From NCBI GenBank assembly GCA_003485825.1, contig DNHN01000011.1, forward strand, positions 1 to 13,755: 13,755 bases of DNA, given 5' to 3'. Numbering within the stretch: position 1 is the first letter of the stretch; each line of letters starts with the position of its first letter. The position numbers were made by a program, and so were the translations under genes. The notes under the pieces are model-generated. The model did no database searches. It saw nothing but the letters and a program-made list of their open reading frames with translations, and was not told where the DNA came from. This document shows, one piece after another, positions 1 through 7,141 of this stretch. Source of the stretch: Bacteroidota bacterium. Lineage in GTDB: Bacteria > Bacteroidota > Bacteroidia > NS11-12g > UBA9320.

Positions 1-42
1 ATGATAACTAAAAATTAAGGTGATGGGAGAGGGGGTAGTATT

Positions 43-318
43 TTATCCTTCTGGAGGTGGGATAGGTATAGCGTAGTTGGAAGCATCTGCTAGTTTATCC
101 ATTTTCAAATCTACTTGTATTAGCGATAAGGCTGGAGAGGGATTATGCCAGATATGAGAAATGTAAAACGGAGCGTCGTCCTCAAATTCATTTTCAGTAT
201 CATTGGGTATTTCTTCCAGTAGTTCTAATTCCACTTGGTCACTAGCTACGCTATCAAGTGGTATAACCAAAATATTGGCAAATGTCATGAAGAGTAAAAA
301 TGCAGCTATTAGTCTCAT
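43..318 (-). CDS. Small secreted acidic protein, unknown function
   Basis: A 91-residue protein that I do not recognise. It opens with MRLIAAFLLFMTFANIL, a basic residue followed by a hydrophobic stretch that looks like a signal peptide, with possible cleavage near the VAS that precedes D27. The mature part is acidic (a run of Glu/Asp around residues 28-48) and ends in a proline-rich PIPPPEG. No catalytic motif or metal-binding cluster is visible. An in-frame ATG at 351 would add 11 residues, but a TAnnTTTG-type box at 331-338 lies between the two ATGs, so I prefer the start at 318 with a very short leader. It lies downstream of yciO on the same strand but probably has its own promoter. Short secreted proteins like this are common and poorly conserved in Bacteroidota. 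Confidence 0.6.
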   Translation of the reverse strand: MRLIAAFLLFMTFANILVIPLDSVASDQVELELLEEIPNDTENEFEDDAPFYISHIWHNPSPALSLIQVDLKMDKLADASNYAIPIPPPEG

Positions 319-330
319 CGTAATCAGTTT

Positions 331-338
331 CAAATATA
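331..338 (-). promoter_or_regulatory. Candidate Bacteroidota -7 promoter box
   Basis: The minus strand reads TATATTTG, a full match to TAnnTTTG. It lies 12 bases upstream of the chosen ATG at 318. No TTG is found at the usual 17-23 base spacing, so only the -7 element is supported. Confidence 0.4.
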
Positions 339-373
339 GTGCATAAGGCAAGGTATAGGATAGAAATCAAAAG

Positions 374-994
374 TTACAGCTTCTCTATGCCCAGTCCTTC
401 ACGTACGAGCTCGAGCTCACCTTCAGAGGCATCTATTACTGTAGTTCCTATATTGCTTCCCGCTTCTCCGTCTATGATGTATTCTACTTTCCCATTCCAG
501 AGTTCGAAGATTTCTTCGGGTTCTGTTAAATATTCCTGTATCTCATCTTCTGAGTGAATAGAGGAGGATACCAGTGGGTTACCTAGTTCAGCTACTATTG
601 CTTGGCAGATGGTATTGTCTGGCACACGTATACCTATTGTTTTCTTATTTTGCCTAAAAATCTTAGGAATGTTATTGTTGGCTTTGAGTATAAAAGTGAA
701 AGGCCCTGGGAGCACTCTGTTCATCAATTTATACGTTGGGTTAGCGATAGGGGAAGTGTACTCGCTCAAATTACTGAGGTCTTTGCACAATATAGATAGA
801 TTAGCCTTATTGGGCTTCTTGTCTATAAGCTTGCATATTTTTTCCATCACTTCACGGTGATAGAGGTCGCCTACTATCGCGTATATAGAATCCGTAGGAA
901 TAATAGCAAGTCCTCCTGTACGAAGGACTTGTACTATTTCTCTTATGGTCCTGGTATTTATATTATGAGGTCTTATTTCTACGAATTCACTCAT
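374..994 (-). CDS. yciO: YciO-type protein of the YrdC/Sua5 superfamily
   Basis: A 206-residue protein, the same length as E. coli YciO and alignable with it from memory over its full length. Visible motifs are PTDSIYAI (33-40, the superfamily PTDxxYGL motif), KK at 59-60 in the nucleotide-binding region, PGPFTFILK (96-104), IGIRVP (120-125), SSS (143-145), GTTVIDAS (183-190) and VREG (197-200). The superfamily includes TsaC/Sua5, which make threonylcarbamoyl-AMP from threonine, bicarbonate and ATP for the t6A37 modification of tRNA. YciO itself is a paralogue whose physiological role is less certain, so TsaC activity should not be assumed. The start lies 21 bases after the sucC stop on the same strand, so the two are probably co-transcribed. 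It is predicted to be cytoplasmic. Confidence 0.85.
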   Translation of the reverse strand: MSEFVEIRPHNINTRTIREIVQVLRTGGLAIIPTDSIYAIVGDLYHREVMEKICKLIDKKPNKANLSILCKDLSNLSEYTSPIANPTYKLMNRVLPGPFTFILKANNNIPKIFRQNKKTIGIRVPDNTICQAIVAELGNPLVSSSIHSEDEIQEYLTEPEEIFELWNGKVEYIIDGEAGSNIGTTVIDASEGELELVREGLGIEKL

Positions 995-1015
995 AACTGA
1001 TAGTTTGATAGTTGG

Positions 1016-2206
1016 TTATGCTAATACTGCCTTTACTTTGTCAGCAGCTTCTTGTAATACGATAGCAGACTCTACTTTTAAGCCACTTTCGTCTATTATT
1101 TTCTTAGCTTCTTCAGCGTTGGTACCTTGTAGTCTTACGATGATAGGTACTTTTATTTCACCTATAGATTTGTATGCTTCTACTACTCCGTTTGCTACTC
1201 TGTCGCATCTTACGATACCACCGAATATGTTAATTAGAATAGCTTTTACATTAGGATCTTTTAGAATGATACGGAAACCAGCTTCTACCGTAGTAGCATT
1301 GGCACTTCCTCCTACATCTAGGAAGTTGGCAGGCTCGCCACCACTTAATTTGATGATGTCCATAGTAGCCATAGCTAGACCAGCACCGTTTACCATACAA
1401 CCTACGTTACCGTCTAGTTTGATAAAGTTTAGGTCGTGCTTCTTAGCTTCTACCTCTGTAGGGTCTTCTTCGCTCTCATCTCTGAGTGCAGCAAAATCCT
1501 TGTGACGATACAGTGCGTTATCGTCTAAAGTTACTTTACTATCTACCGCTATGATTTTGTCATCAGATGTTTTGAGTACAGGATTGATTTCAAACATAGC
1601 TGAATCAGTCTCCACATAAGCTCTGTATAGTGCAGAAACGAACTTCGTCATTTCCTTAAATGCATTACCACTAAGACCTAGGTTAAAGGCGATTTTACGT
1701 GCTTGAAAGCCTTGGAGTCCTAGAGCAGGATCTATAAACTCTTTGTAAATAAGCTCAGGAGTGTCGTGAGCTACTTGCTCTATGTCCATACCTCCTTCTG
1801 TGGTATAGATAATTACGTTTTTACCTGTGTTTCTGTCAAGTAAGACACTCATGTAGTACTCATCTGGCTCATTAGCTCCAGGGTAGTATACGTCTTGTGC
1901 TAGAAGTACTTTGCTTACCAGTTTACCCGCAGCACTAGTCTGTGGAGTTACTAAGGTCATCCCTAGTATGTCGTTTACTACTTGTTGTAGTTCTTCGTCG
2001 TTTTTGGCAAGTTTTACTCCTCCACCTTTACCACGACCACCTGCGTGTATTTGTGCTTTTACTACCATCCAGTCAGTACTTGTTTGCTCACGCAATTTGG
2101 CTCCTGCTGCTAGTGCATCTTCTTTTTTATCGATTACTATTCCTTCTTGAATAGCGACTCCGTACGATTTTAAGATTTCTTTGGCTTGATACTCGTGTAT
2201 ATTCAT
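1016..2206 (-). CDS. sucC: Succinyl-CoA ligase (ADP/GDP-forming) beta subunit
   Basis: Beta subunit of succinyl-CoA synthetase, the TCA-cycle enzyme that converts succinyl-CoA plus NDP and phosphate to succinate, CoA and NTP. At 396 residues it is full length. It starts with the family signature MNIHEYQAKEIL. The ATP-grasp domain carries GGRGKGGG (56-63) for nucleotide binding and N208/D222 in INPV and AVDSK as the expected Mg2+ ligands. The C-terminal CoA-ligase domain shows GEPANFLDVGG (290-300), FGGIVRCD (328-335) and GTNAEE (361-366). ADP versus GDP preference cannot be read reliably. The alpha-subunit gene sucD is not adjacent, which to my knowledge is common in Bacteroidota. A TAnnTTTG-type box precedes the start by 17 bases, and yciO follows closely downstream. 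Confidence 0.97.
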   Translation of the reverse strand: MNIHEYQAKEILKSYGVAIQEGIVIDKKEDALAAGAKLREQTSTDWMVVKAQIHAGGRGKGGGVKLAKNDEELQQVVNDILGMTLVTPQTSAAGKLVSKVLLAQDVYYPGANEPDEYYMSVLLDRNTGKNVIIYTTEGGMDIEQVAHDTPELIYKEFIDPALGLQGFQARKIAFNLGLSGNAFKEMTKFVSALYRAYVETDSAMFEINPVLKTSDDKIIAVDSKVTLDDNALYRHKDFAALRDESEEDPTEVEAKKHDLNFIKLDGNVGCMVNGAGLAMATMDIIKLSGGEPANFLDVGGSANATTVEAGFRIILKDPNVKAILINIFGGIVRCDRVANGVVEAYKSIGEIKVPIIVRLQGTNAEEAKKIIDESGLKVESAIVLQEAADKVKAVLA

Positions 2207-2222
2207 GATTTTCTAAGGTCTG

Positions 2223-2230
2223 CAAAAATA
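2223..2230 (-). promoter_or_regulatory. Candidate -7 promoter box for sucC-yciO
   Basis: The minus strand reads TATTTTTG, matching TAnnTTTG, 16 bases upstream of the sucC ATG. This would give a leader of roughly 10 bases. No TTG is seen at the expected -33 spacing. Confidence 0.5.
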
Positions 2231-2322
2231 CAAGTCCTACGGTGTTAGAAAACCATTATTAGTAAAAAGTTAATATGTGCAATGCCTATTAGAAATTAAG
2301 GTTTAAATAGAAGCCTAAAGTA

Positions 2323-2580
2323 CTAGTATGGAGTTAGTGTAAATGTACTAACATAACCATCGTACTGGTCCACTATTCTTATTCGAAGTTCATTTTCTGT
2401 TTTTGATAGTATTGTTAACGCTCCGTCAGCCTTGTCTGTTGCAGGGCAATCAGCTTCAAGTTCGTTAATAAAATATTTATTCAAGGTCTCATCTTTTTGT
2501 AAGCAGTACCCAGAAGCAGTGGCAAAAATGACATTTGTATTTAAATTTATGTCTTGTACGCTAAGGCATCTGCAATTCAT
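2323..2580 (-). CDS. Short hypothetical protein, possibly the 3' end of a decayed gene
   Basis: An open frame of 85 residues from an ATG at 2580. The amino-acid mix resembles a real protein: several Cys, alternating beta-like segments, and a C-terminal stretch with RIRIVDQYDGYVSTFTLTPY. It has no signal peptide and no motif I recognise. The frame stays open upstream for 25 more codons to a stop at 2656-2658 without any ATG, GTG or TTG, and that stretch also reads like protein. In a different frame, a 43-codon ORF starts at ATG 2758 and ends at 2627, overlapping the open part. One indel in the overlap would join them into a protein of about 140 residues. It may therefore be a small real gene, a frameshifted pseudogene or a remnant. 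No clear promoter is seen. Confidence 0.35.
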   Translation of the reverse strand: MNCRCLSVQDINLNTNVIFATASGYCLQKDETLNKYFINELEADCPATDKADGALTILSKTENELRIRIVDQYDGYVSTFTLTPY

Positions 2581-2813
2581 ACCCGTAAAGTTGAAAATAG
2601 TCGCGTAATTTTTGTAATCACTAGTATCAGGTAGCAGCGTCGTATGTGTTTTTCGTTAAAATGATAGTTGAATGTCCACCAGAGTGGTTATTGATACAGG
2701 CTATGGCAATTGATATATTACCATTATTATGATGTTTTCGCTGTAGTTGTGTGTACATAAACTCTGTTAAAGCTATGTTTTAAACCGGTTATAGTTTAAA
2801 TAGTACGTTGAGC
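2581..2813. other. Intergenic stretch with possible gene remnant
   Basis: This stretch separates the short gene at 2323-2580 from the DUF1573 gene. On the minus strand it contains a 43-codon ORF (2758 to 2627) and the upstream continuation of the 2323-2580 frame, which together suggest a frameshifted gene. It also holds an AT-rich inverted repeat at 2779-2800. No tRNA or other RNA gene was recognised. Confidence 0.35.
2779..2800 (-). terminator. AT-rich inverted repeat downstream of the DUF1573 gene
   Basis: The arms TTTAAAC (2779-2785) and GTTTAAA (2794-2800) pair perfectly over 7 bases around an 8-base loop. The repeat begins 13 bases after the DUF1573 stop codon. The position suits a transcription terminator for the priA-side operon, but the stem is AT-rich and no strong U-tract follows. 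The call is tentative. Confidence 0.3.
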
Positions 2814-3224
2814 TTAATGAGAATGTCCTGAGTGCTCATCTTCAGATTTGATACCATCTCCAGGAGTCACGAGTACCATAAATATCAAGTTGATTTCACC
2901 AATACTACTCTCTAGATTTACTCCCTTGGCTTGCTGTCCAAGACGATGATTGGTATCAAAAGTAGCTACGATAGAGTCTCTTGCTCCAGGGGCAATAGGG
3001 TACTTCGGAAACTCAGCCACAGTGCAGCCACACGTCGGAGATACTTTGAAGACTTGAAAGTCGGTAGTTCCTGTATTTTTGAAACGATAAACTATTTTAA
3101 GCTGAGTACCTTCAGGTACGCTGTCAAAACTTTGAGTTTTATTCTCAAACTCAACGGTGGTTTTCGTTTGAGCATAACTAGTTATGCTCGCTATCATTAG
3201 TACTGCTAAAATATATTTTTTCAT
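2814..3224 (-). CDS. Secreted DUF1573 domain protein
   Basis: A 136-residue exported protein. The signal peptide spans residues 1-18, with likely cleavage before Q19 in SYAQ. The single DUF1573 domain (about 22-118) is recognised by YRFKNTGTTDFQVFKVSPTC at 46-65, the CGC pair (C65, C67), the PKYPIAPG stretch (73-80) and a following FDTNHRLG. DUF1573 is an immunoglobulin-like beta-sandwich family, abundant in Bacteroidota and without an established biochemical function. The tail after residue 124 ends in EDEHSGHSH, a short acidic and His-rich segment that could bind a divalent metal (inference only). It lies 39 bases downstream of the lipocalin-like gene on the same strand with no obvious separate promoter, so co-transcription is likely. 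Confidence 0.85.
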   Translation of the reverse strand: MKKYILAVLMIASITSYAQTKTTVEFENKTQSFDSVPEGTQLKIVYRFKNTGTTDFQVFKVSPTCGCTVAEFPKYPIAPGARDSIVATFDTNHRLGQQAKGVNLESSIGEINLIFMVLVTPGDGIKSEDEHSGHSH

Positions 3225-3263
3225 GGTTATAGGTATAGACCGTTAGTGTAACAAGAAAGTTTT

Positions 3264-3695
3264 CTATCGTGCTTGTTCTTTTTTTCGCTCCAAGTAAAGC
3301 AAGTTTCCGGAATCAGACTTTAGTATTAGCTTATCTGCCATTTCTAACTCCAGAATGCTAAAGTTATATACGATATCCTTTTCTTTAAAGGTTAGTCTCA
3401 TATTCTCCTCGTCAAACTTGAAAGGAATTATGGATATAGAGCCATCATAGATTATTTTAAGCTCTTTTTGACCCAGGTTAATGTTGAAGCTAGCAATAGT
3501 GAGTGAACTGTTATCGGCATTAAATACCGTTGGACAGATACCGCAGTATGAAGCGGCTGTATCTCCTAGTTTCTCTACCGCACAAGTGGCATGCCAGTCG
3601 CCTGCTAGTTTGGTTGGAACTACTTGAGCCATGGAATTTAAATTAATGGTGACTAGAGTTACGACTAGTAAAAGGTTTCTCTTGTGTATTTTCAT
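3264..3695 (-). CDS. Secreted lipocalin-like protein with CxxC motif, unknown function
   Basis: A 143-residue protein with a signal peptide (residues 1-23, cleavage predicted after SMA, before Q24). The mature part starts with LAGDW (30-34), the kind of GxW entry seen in lipocalin-like beta-barrels. It continues as alternating hydrophobic strands (SLTIASFNINL, LKIIYDGSISIIPFKF, MRLTFKEKDIVYNFSI, KLILKSD), which fits a small antiparallel beta-barrel. It carries C38 and a YCGICP motif (C51, C54), which may form disulfides or bind a metal. No family can be assigned with certainty. A TATCTTTG box lies 13 bases upstream of the ATG inside the 33-base gap after priA. It may therefore be transcribed alone as well as by read-through from priA. 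Its job is unknown. Confidence 0.65.
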   Translation of the reverse strand: MKIHKRNLLLVVTLVTINLNSMAQVVPTKLAGDWHATCAVEKLGDTAASYCGICPTVFNADNSSLTIASFNINLGQKELKIIYDGSISIIPFKFDEENMRLTFKEKDIVYNFSILELEMADKLILKSDSGNLLYLERKKEQAR

Positions 3696-3708
3696 TGGAT
3701 GTACTCGT

Positions 3709-3716
3709 CAAAGATA
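3709..3716 (-). promoter_or_regulatory. Candidate -7 promoter box for the lipocalin-like gene
   Basis: The minus strand reads TATCTTTG, one of the most typical forms of the Bacteroidota TAnnTTTG element, 13 bases upstream of the ATG at 3695. It lies within the short gap behind priA. No well-placed TTG is visible. Confidence 0.5.
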
Positions 3717-3728
3717 GTAAATGTAAGG

Positions 3729-6194
3729 TTAAGCAGGGTCTACATCTATCACAATCCTCGCTTTGCTAAATTCTTTCTGAGTCTCTAACTGGGTAATGGC
3801 TGCAATAAGCTTGTGTTTTTGTTCACGAATTTTTGGACCGTTGTTGTCTACTTTAAGCACGAAATTTAAGATATACCAATTTCTAATTCTGCTCACGTAA
3901 GGTTTTTCAGGGCCGAGTAAACTCGTCCCAAAGTAGGTAATGAGATGGTTTTTTGCGGTATTTCCGATCTTGTATAGTTCTAGAGCGTCCTTGTGTTTCA
4001 GTTGGACTTTAATCAGTCTAAAAAACGGGGGGTAGTCATAATCTTTCCGCTCTACTATATCAGACTGGTACATGCCCAGATAGTCGTGGTCTACTATCTT
4101 TTGTATGATGTAATGGTCTGGTTTAGAGGTCTGTATGTAAACCGTGCCTTGTTCTTCTCTACGTCCTGCTCTTCCTGCTACTTGAGTCATGAGCTGGTAG
4201 GCACGTTCATTTGCCCTAAAATCGGGAAAATTAATGAGATGGTCTGCATTTAGTATACCGACCGTACTCACATTTTCAAAGTCTAAACCTTTTGCTACCA
4301 TTTGAGTACCTATAAGTACATCTATTTTACCTTCGGCAAAAGCAGAGATAATTTTACTGTGTGCATTTTTTAGACGTGTGGTATTGTGGTCCATGCGTTT
4401 CACTTTGAGGTCAGGTAAGTAGAGTAGTAACTCATCCTCTATACGTTCGGTGCCATACCCAATGAGCTCTATGCCTGGATTCCCACAAGTAGCACATTGC
4501 TTTACTACTTCTTGCGTATAGCCGCAGTAGTGACATCTCAAGTTATCTTGATATTTATAATACGTTAGGGATATGTCGCAGTTTTGGCACTTTGGGGTCC
4601 AAGCGCACAGGTTGCATTCTAGCACGGGTACATACCCTTTTTTATTTTGGAATAAAATAGTCTGCTTTCCTTTTGTTTTAGCATCTGAGATAGCAGCTAG
4701 TAAGGTGTCGCTAAAAATGCCTTTTATTCGCTTTTGTTTTTTCTGTTGCTGCATATCTACCACTTCTATTTGAGGTAGTTTAGCATCTTTATATCTGGAT
4801 TTCAGAGTTACAAGAATGAACTTTTCATGTTGTGCATTATAAAAAGACTCTACCGCAGGAGTGGCACTGCCTAGTATGATGTTTATTTTATTCTTGGCTG
4901 CTATATACAGTGCGGTGTCTCTCGCATGAAAGCGCGGTGCTGGTTCGTGCTGTTTGAAACTGCTTTCGTGCTCTTCATCTACTACTATGAGCCCAAGGTT
5001 GGTAAATGGCTGAAGTACAGCACTTCGAGTGCCTACGATGAGGTATGGTTTTCCACTTGCTATAGCTTGGTATACTTCAAGTCGCTCATTGGTGCTGAAC
5101 TTACTGTGAGATACAAGGAGCTTATCACCAAAAAAGACCGCAAGCCTTTCTATTAATTGACTAGTGAGGGCAATCTCTGGTAATAGAAAAAGTACTTGTT
5201 TTCCTTTCTCTATTTGTTCTTTGATGAGATGAATATAGATATGTGTTTTGCCACTACCGGTGACCCCATAGAGCAATGCAGGCTTTTGATCTAAGAATGC
5301 TTGTTGCACTTCTTCGTAGGCTACCAGTTGTTCTGCATTGAGTTCTTCTAAGCTATCTACCTCTTCTGTGAAATTTAAACGCGATTTTTGTCTACTTTCT
5401 TGAATGAAAATGCCTTTGTCTATAAGGGCATTGATAGTAGCATTTTTAACCTCTTGCTGAGCAAGTTCTGTTTTTTCGCATTCTCCTGAGATCCCGTACT
5501 TAGCTATAAAGGTCATGATACCGTGGAGCTGTTTTTTAGCTCGCTTTTCAAGCTCATCAAAGAGGACATTCAGTGATTTATCATCTTGGACATCTTTTGC
5601 TACCGAAATGTAGTTGACCATTTTAGGCTTATACATTTCTTGAATGTCCTCTTTCATTAAAATCACTTCCTTTTGGTAAAGAGATTTTACATACTTGTAG
5701 ATTTGAGTAGTTCGAAGCAGAGCTACCGCTTGTGTGATGGTGAGTTCTTTGCTGGCTCTTATGGCATCTACCAGCACGACCTCCTTGGCGTCTAAGACTA
5801 TGCTGCCATCTGAGTAGCTTGGGTGGATAATCAGTTTAGCTTCACCTTCTAGTTTTAGGCTGGCAGGCATTGCTGCATTGAAAACGAGTCCTATAGAAGT
5901 GGCGTAATAGGAGGCTATCCAAGTCCAAAGAGAGAGTTGGCTTCCATTTACAATAGGTTCATTATCCAGTATATCGACTATATATCTTGCTTGATAACCC
6001 TTAGGAGGCGACTCGGAGATAGTATAAATAATACCCGCCATCAGTTTTTTCTTGCCAAAAGGAACACTAACTCTTTTGCCTATGACCACCTCCTCATTTA
6101 GCTCGTAAGGAACCCGATACGTAAATGTACTGCGTACATTAAGCGGTAGAAGTACCTCTATGAATAGTGTCTGTCTAAGGTCTGAAGTGTCCAA
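3729..6194 (-). CDS. priA: Primosomal protein N' (PriA), replication restart helicase
   Basis: A superfamily 2, 3'-to-5' DNA helicase that recognises stalled forks and reloads the replisome. Its 821 residues fit the Bacteroidota family. The N-terminal 3'-DNA-binding domain starts near FIEVLLPL (11-18), FTYRVP (24-29) and VSVPFGKKK (42-50). Helicase motifs are Walker A GVTGSGKT (310-317), LLPEIALT (337-344), DEEH (406-409), RFHARD (421-426), GSATP (442-446), QMVAKGLDF (631-639) and QVAGRAGR (671-678). Eight zinc-ligand cysteines are present at 527, 530, 536, 539, 554, 557, 567 and 570, so both zinc sites are intact. The only initiator near the N-terminus is TTG at 6194, directly preceded by an in-frame stop, and the next in-frame ATG is at residue 52 inside the conserved domain. 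A TAGCTTTG box lies upstream. It diverges from the lipoprotein gene at 6269. Confidence 0.97.
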   Translation of the reverse strand: MDTSDLRQTLFIEVLLPLNVRSTFTYRVPYELNEEVVIGKRVSVPFGKKKLMAGIIYTISESPPKGYQARYIVDILDNEPIVNGSQLSLWTWIASYYATSIGLVFNAAMPASLKLEGEAKLIIHPSYSDGSIVLDAKEVVLVDAIRASKELTITQAVALLRTTQIYKYVKSLYQKEVILMKEDIQEMYKPKMVNYISVAKDVQDDKSLNVLFDELEKRAKKQLHGIMTFIAKYGISGECEKTELAQQEVKNATINALIDKGIFIQESRQKSRLNFTEEVDSLEELNAEQLVAYEEVQQAFLDQKPALLYGVTGSGKTHIYIHLIKEQIEKGKQVLFLLPEIALTSQLIERLAVFFGDKLLVSHSKFSTNERLEVYQAIASGKPYLIVGTRSAVLQPFTNLGLIVVDEEHESSFKQHEPAPRFHARDTALYIAAKNKINIILGSATPAVESFYNAQHEKFILVTLKSRYKDAKLPQIEVVDMQQQKKQKRIKGIFSDTLLAAISDAKTKGKQTILFQNKKGYVPVLECNLCAWTPKCQNCDISLTYYKYQDNLRCHYCGYTQEVVKQCATCGNPGIELIGYGTERIEDELLLYLPDLKVKRMDHNTTRLKNAHSKIISAFAEGKIDVLIGTQMVAKGLDFENVSTVGILNADHLINFPDFRANERAYQLMTQVAGRAGRREEQGTVYIQTSKPDHYIIQKIVDHDYLGMYQSDIVERKDYDYPPFFRLIKVQLKHKDALELYKIGNTAKNHLITYFGTSLLGPEKPYVSRIRNWYILNFVLKVDNNGPKIREQKHKLIAAITQLETQKEFSKARIVIDVDPA

Positions 6195-6222
6195 TTAGTG
6201 TAAATATTGGTGTAAAATTGCT

Positions 6223-6230
6223 CAAAGCTA
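6223..6230 (-). promoter_or_regulatory. Candidate -7 promoter box for priA
   Basis: The minus strand reads TAGCTTTG, matching TAnnTTTG, 28 bases upstream of the TTG start of priA. This predicts a leader of about 20 bases. No convincing -33 TTG is present. Confidence 0.45.
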
Positions 6231-6253
6231 AATTAAAACTAAATAACTGCGAC

Positions 6254-6261
6254 TATCTTCG
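6254..6261 (+). promoter_or_regulatory. Candidate -7 promoter box for the GTG-initiated lipoprotein gene
   Basis: TATCTTCG differs from TAnnTTTG at one position and ends 7 bases before the GTG at 6269. Transcription would start almost at the initiation codon, giving a leaderless or nearly leaderless mRNA. The only TTG upstream is about 33 bases away, too far for a standard -33 element. Confidence 0.35.
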
Positions 6262-6268
6262 TGCATAA

Positions 6269-7141
6269 GTGAAGAAAAAAGCATTAAAATATACTCTTGG
6301 TCTATTCCTTTTGTACGGTCTACTGTTTTTTGTCGGGTGCAGAGAAGAACCAATTATTGAGGTATCTGAGACGCACGCCGGAACCGAGCAGTCTCTTCAG
6401 GTATTTAGTGAGTTATTATCAACGTATGATATCATTGAAGATTTCGTATCATCTAATGATTTGTTGTTTAAAAAAGAGGAGTCTTTATTGCCTTCCGGAG
6501 TAGTTATTAAGATCATAGATGATGATTTTCTTGACGGGGATGGGGTTGAGGTAGTTTTAGATTTTGGAGAGTTAGGCGACGAACCGCATGGTCTCCTGTG
6601 TAAGGATAAAAAATACCGTGCAGGTACAATTAGAATTCTTTCCGACAAGCCTTATTCTTCTCCTGGGGCCAAAATTTCCCTGATTTTTTCTAAAGAGGAT
6701 CCCTTTTACTCAGGGGCTGGAGATAAGATGATACTTATTCAAGGTGAAATGTACGTCGAGCGTGTTGGAGATCAAAGTATTACGATGCAATGTTCTGCGC
6801 TTAAGTTTCAAGATGGTGACGAAGAAATAAGCTTAATAACCAACCTTGCTTTTGAAAAGATTCATGAGGCTGGTCTAGGTATACTAGATGACGAGATAGC
6901 CATTAGTGGTGAGTTGTTATTAAAGAAAGAGACGGGTGAAGTTATGCTGACTTCTGTCTCTCCAATAAAGAAAAAATATACTTTAGACTGTGCTCAGCAC
7001 ATAATTGCAGGGAAGTTGGACTTGAATCAGTCTACTAGCATGTCTAAAATATCGGTAGATTTTGATCCGACGGGTGATCAGTTATGCGATAACAAAGTAG
7101 TTATCACCGTAAATGGTAAGGCCCTCTTATACGAGTATTAA
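6269..7141 (+). CDS. Putative lipoprotein of a Bacteroidota-specific hypothetical type
   Basis: A 290-residue envelope protein starting at GTG, immediately preceded by an in-frame TAA, with no alternative start before the signal sequence. A Lys-rich start and hydrophobic stretch lead to FFVGC (20-24), a slightly atypical lipobox that makes C24 the likely lipidated residue. The body shows a pattern I associate with uncharacterised Bacteroidota lipoproteins: a Cys before a GTI-type strand (C111, GTI 119-121), a D-x-x-ISG strand (about 208-214), a Cys-containing LDC..IIAG segment (C241) and a final VDFD...CDNKVVITVNG (263-283). The fold is predicted to be all beta. Function is unknown. It diverges from priA across 74 bases and converges with sixA so tightly that the stop codons overlap. 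Confidence 0.75.
   Translation: MKKKALKYTLGLFLLYGLLFFVGCREEPIIEVSETHAGTEQSLQVFSELLSTYDIIEDFVSSNDLLFKKEESLLPSGVVIKIIDDDFLDGDGVEVVLDFGELGDEPHGLLCKDKKYRAGTIRILSDKPYSSPGAKISLIFSKEDPFYSGAGDKMILIQGEMYVERVGDQSITMQCSALKFQDGDEEISLITNLAFEKIHEAGLGILDDEIAISGELLLKKETGEVMLTSVSPIKKKYTLDCAQHIIAGKLDLNQSTSMSKISVDFDPTGDQLCDNKVVITVNGKALLYEY

Noticed and set aside
1005..1505. Open frame of 166 codons on the plus strand inside sucC
   Set aside because: It lies antisense to the strongly conserved sucC coding region. Its Ser/Thr/Pro/Leu-rich composition is typical of a shadow frame.
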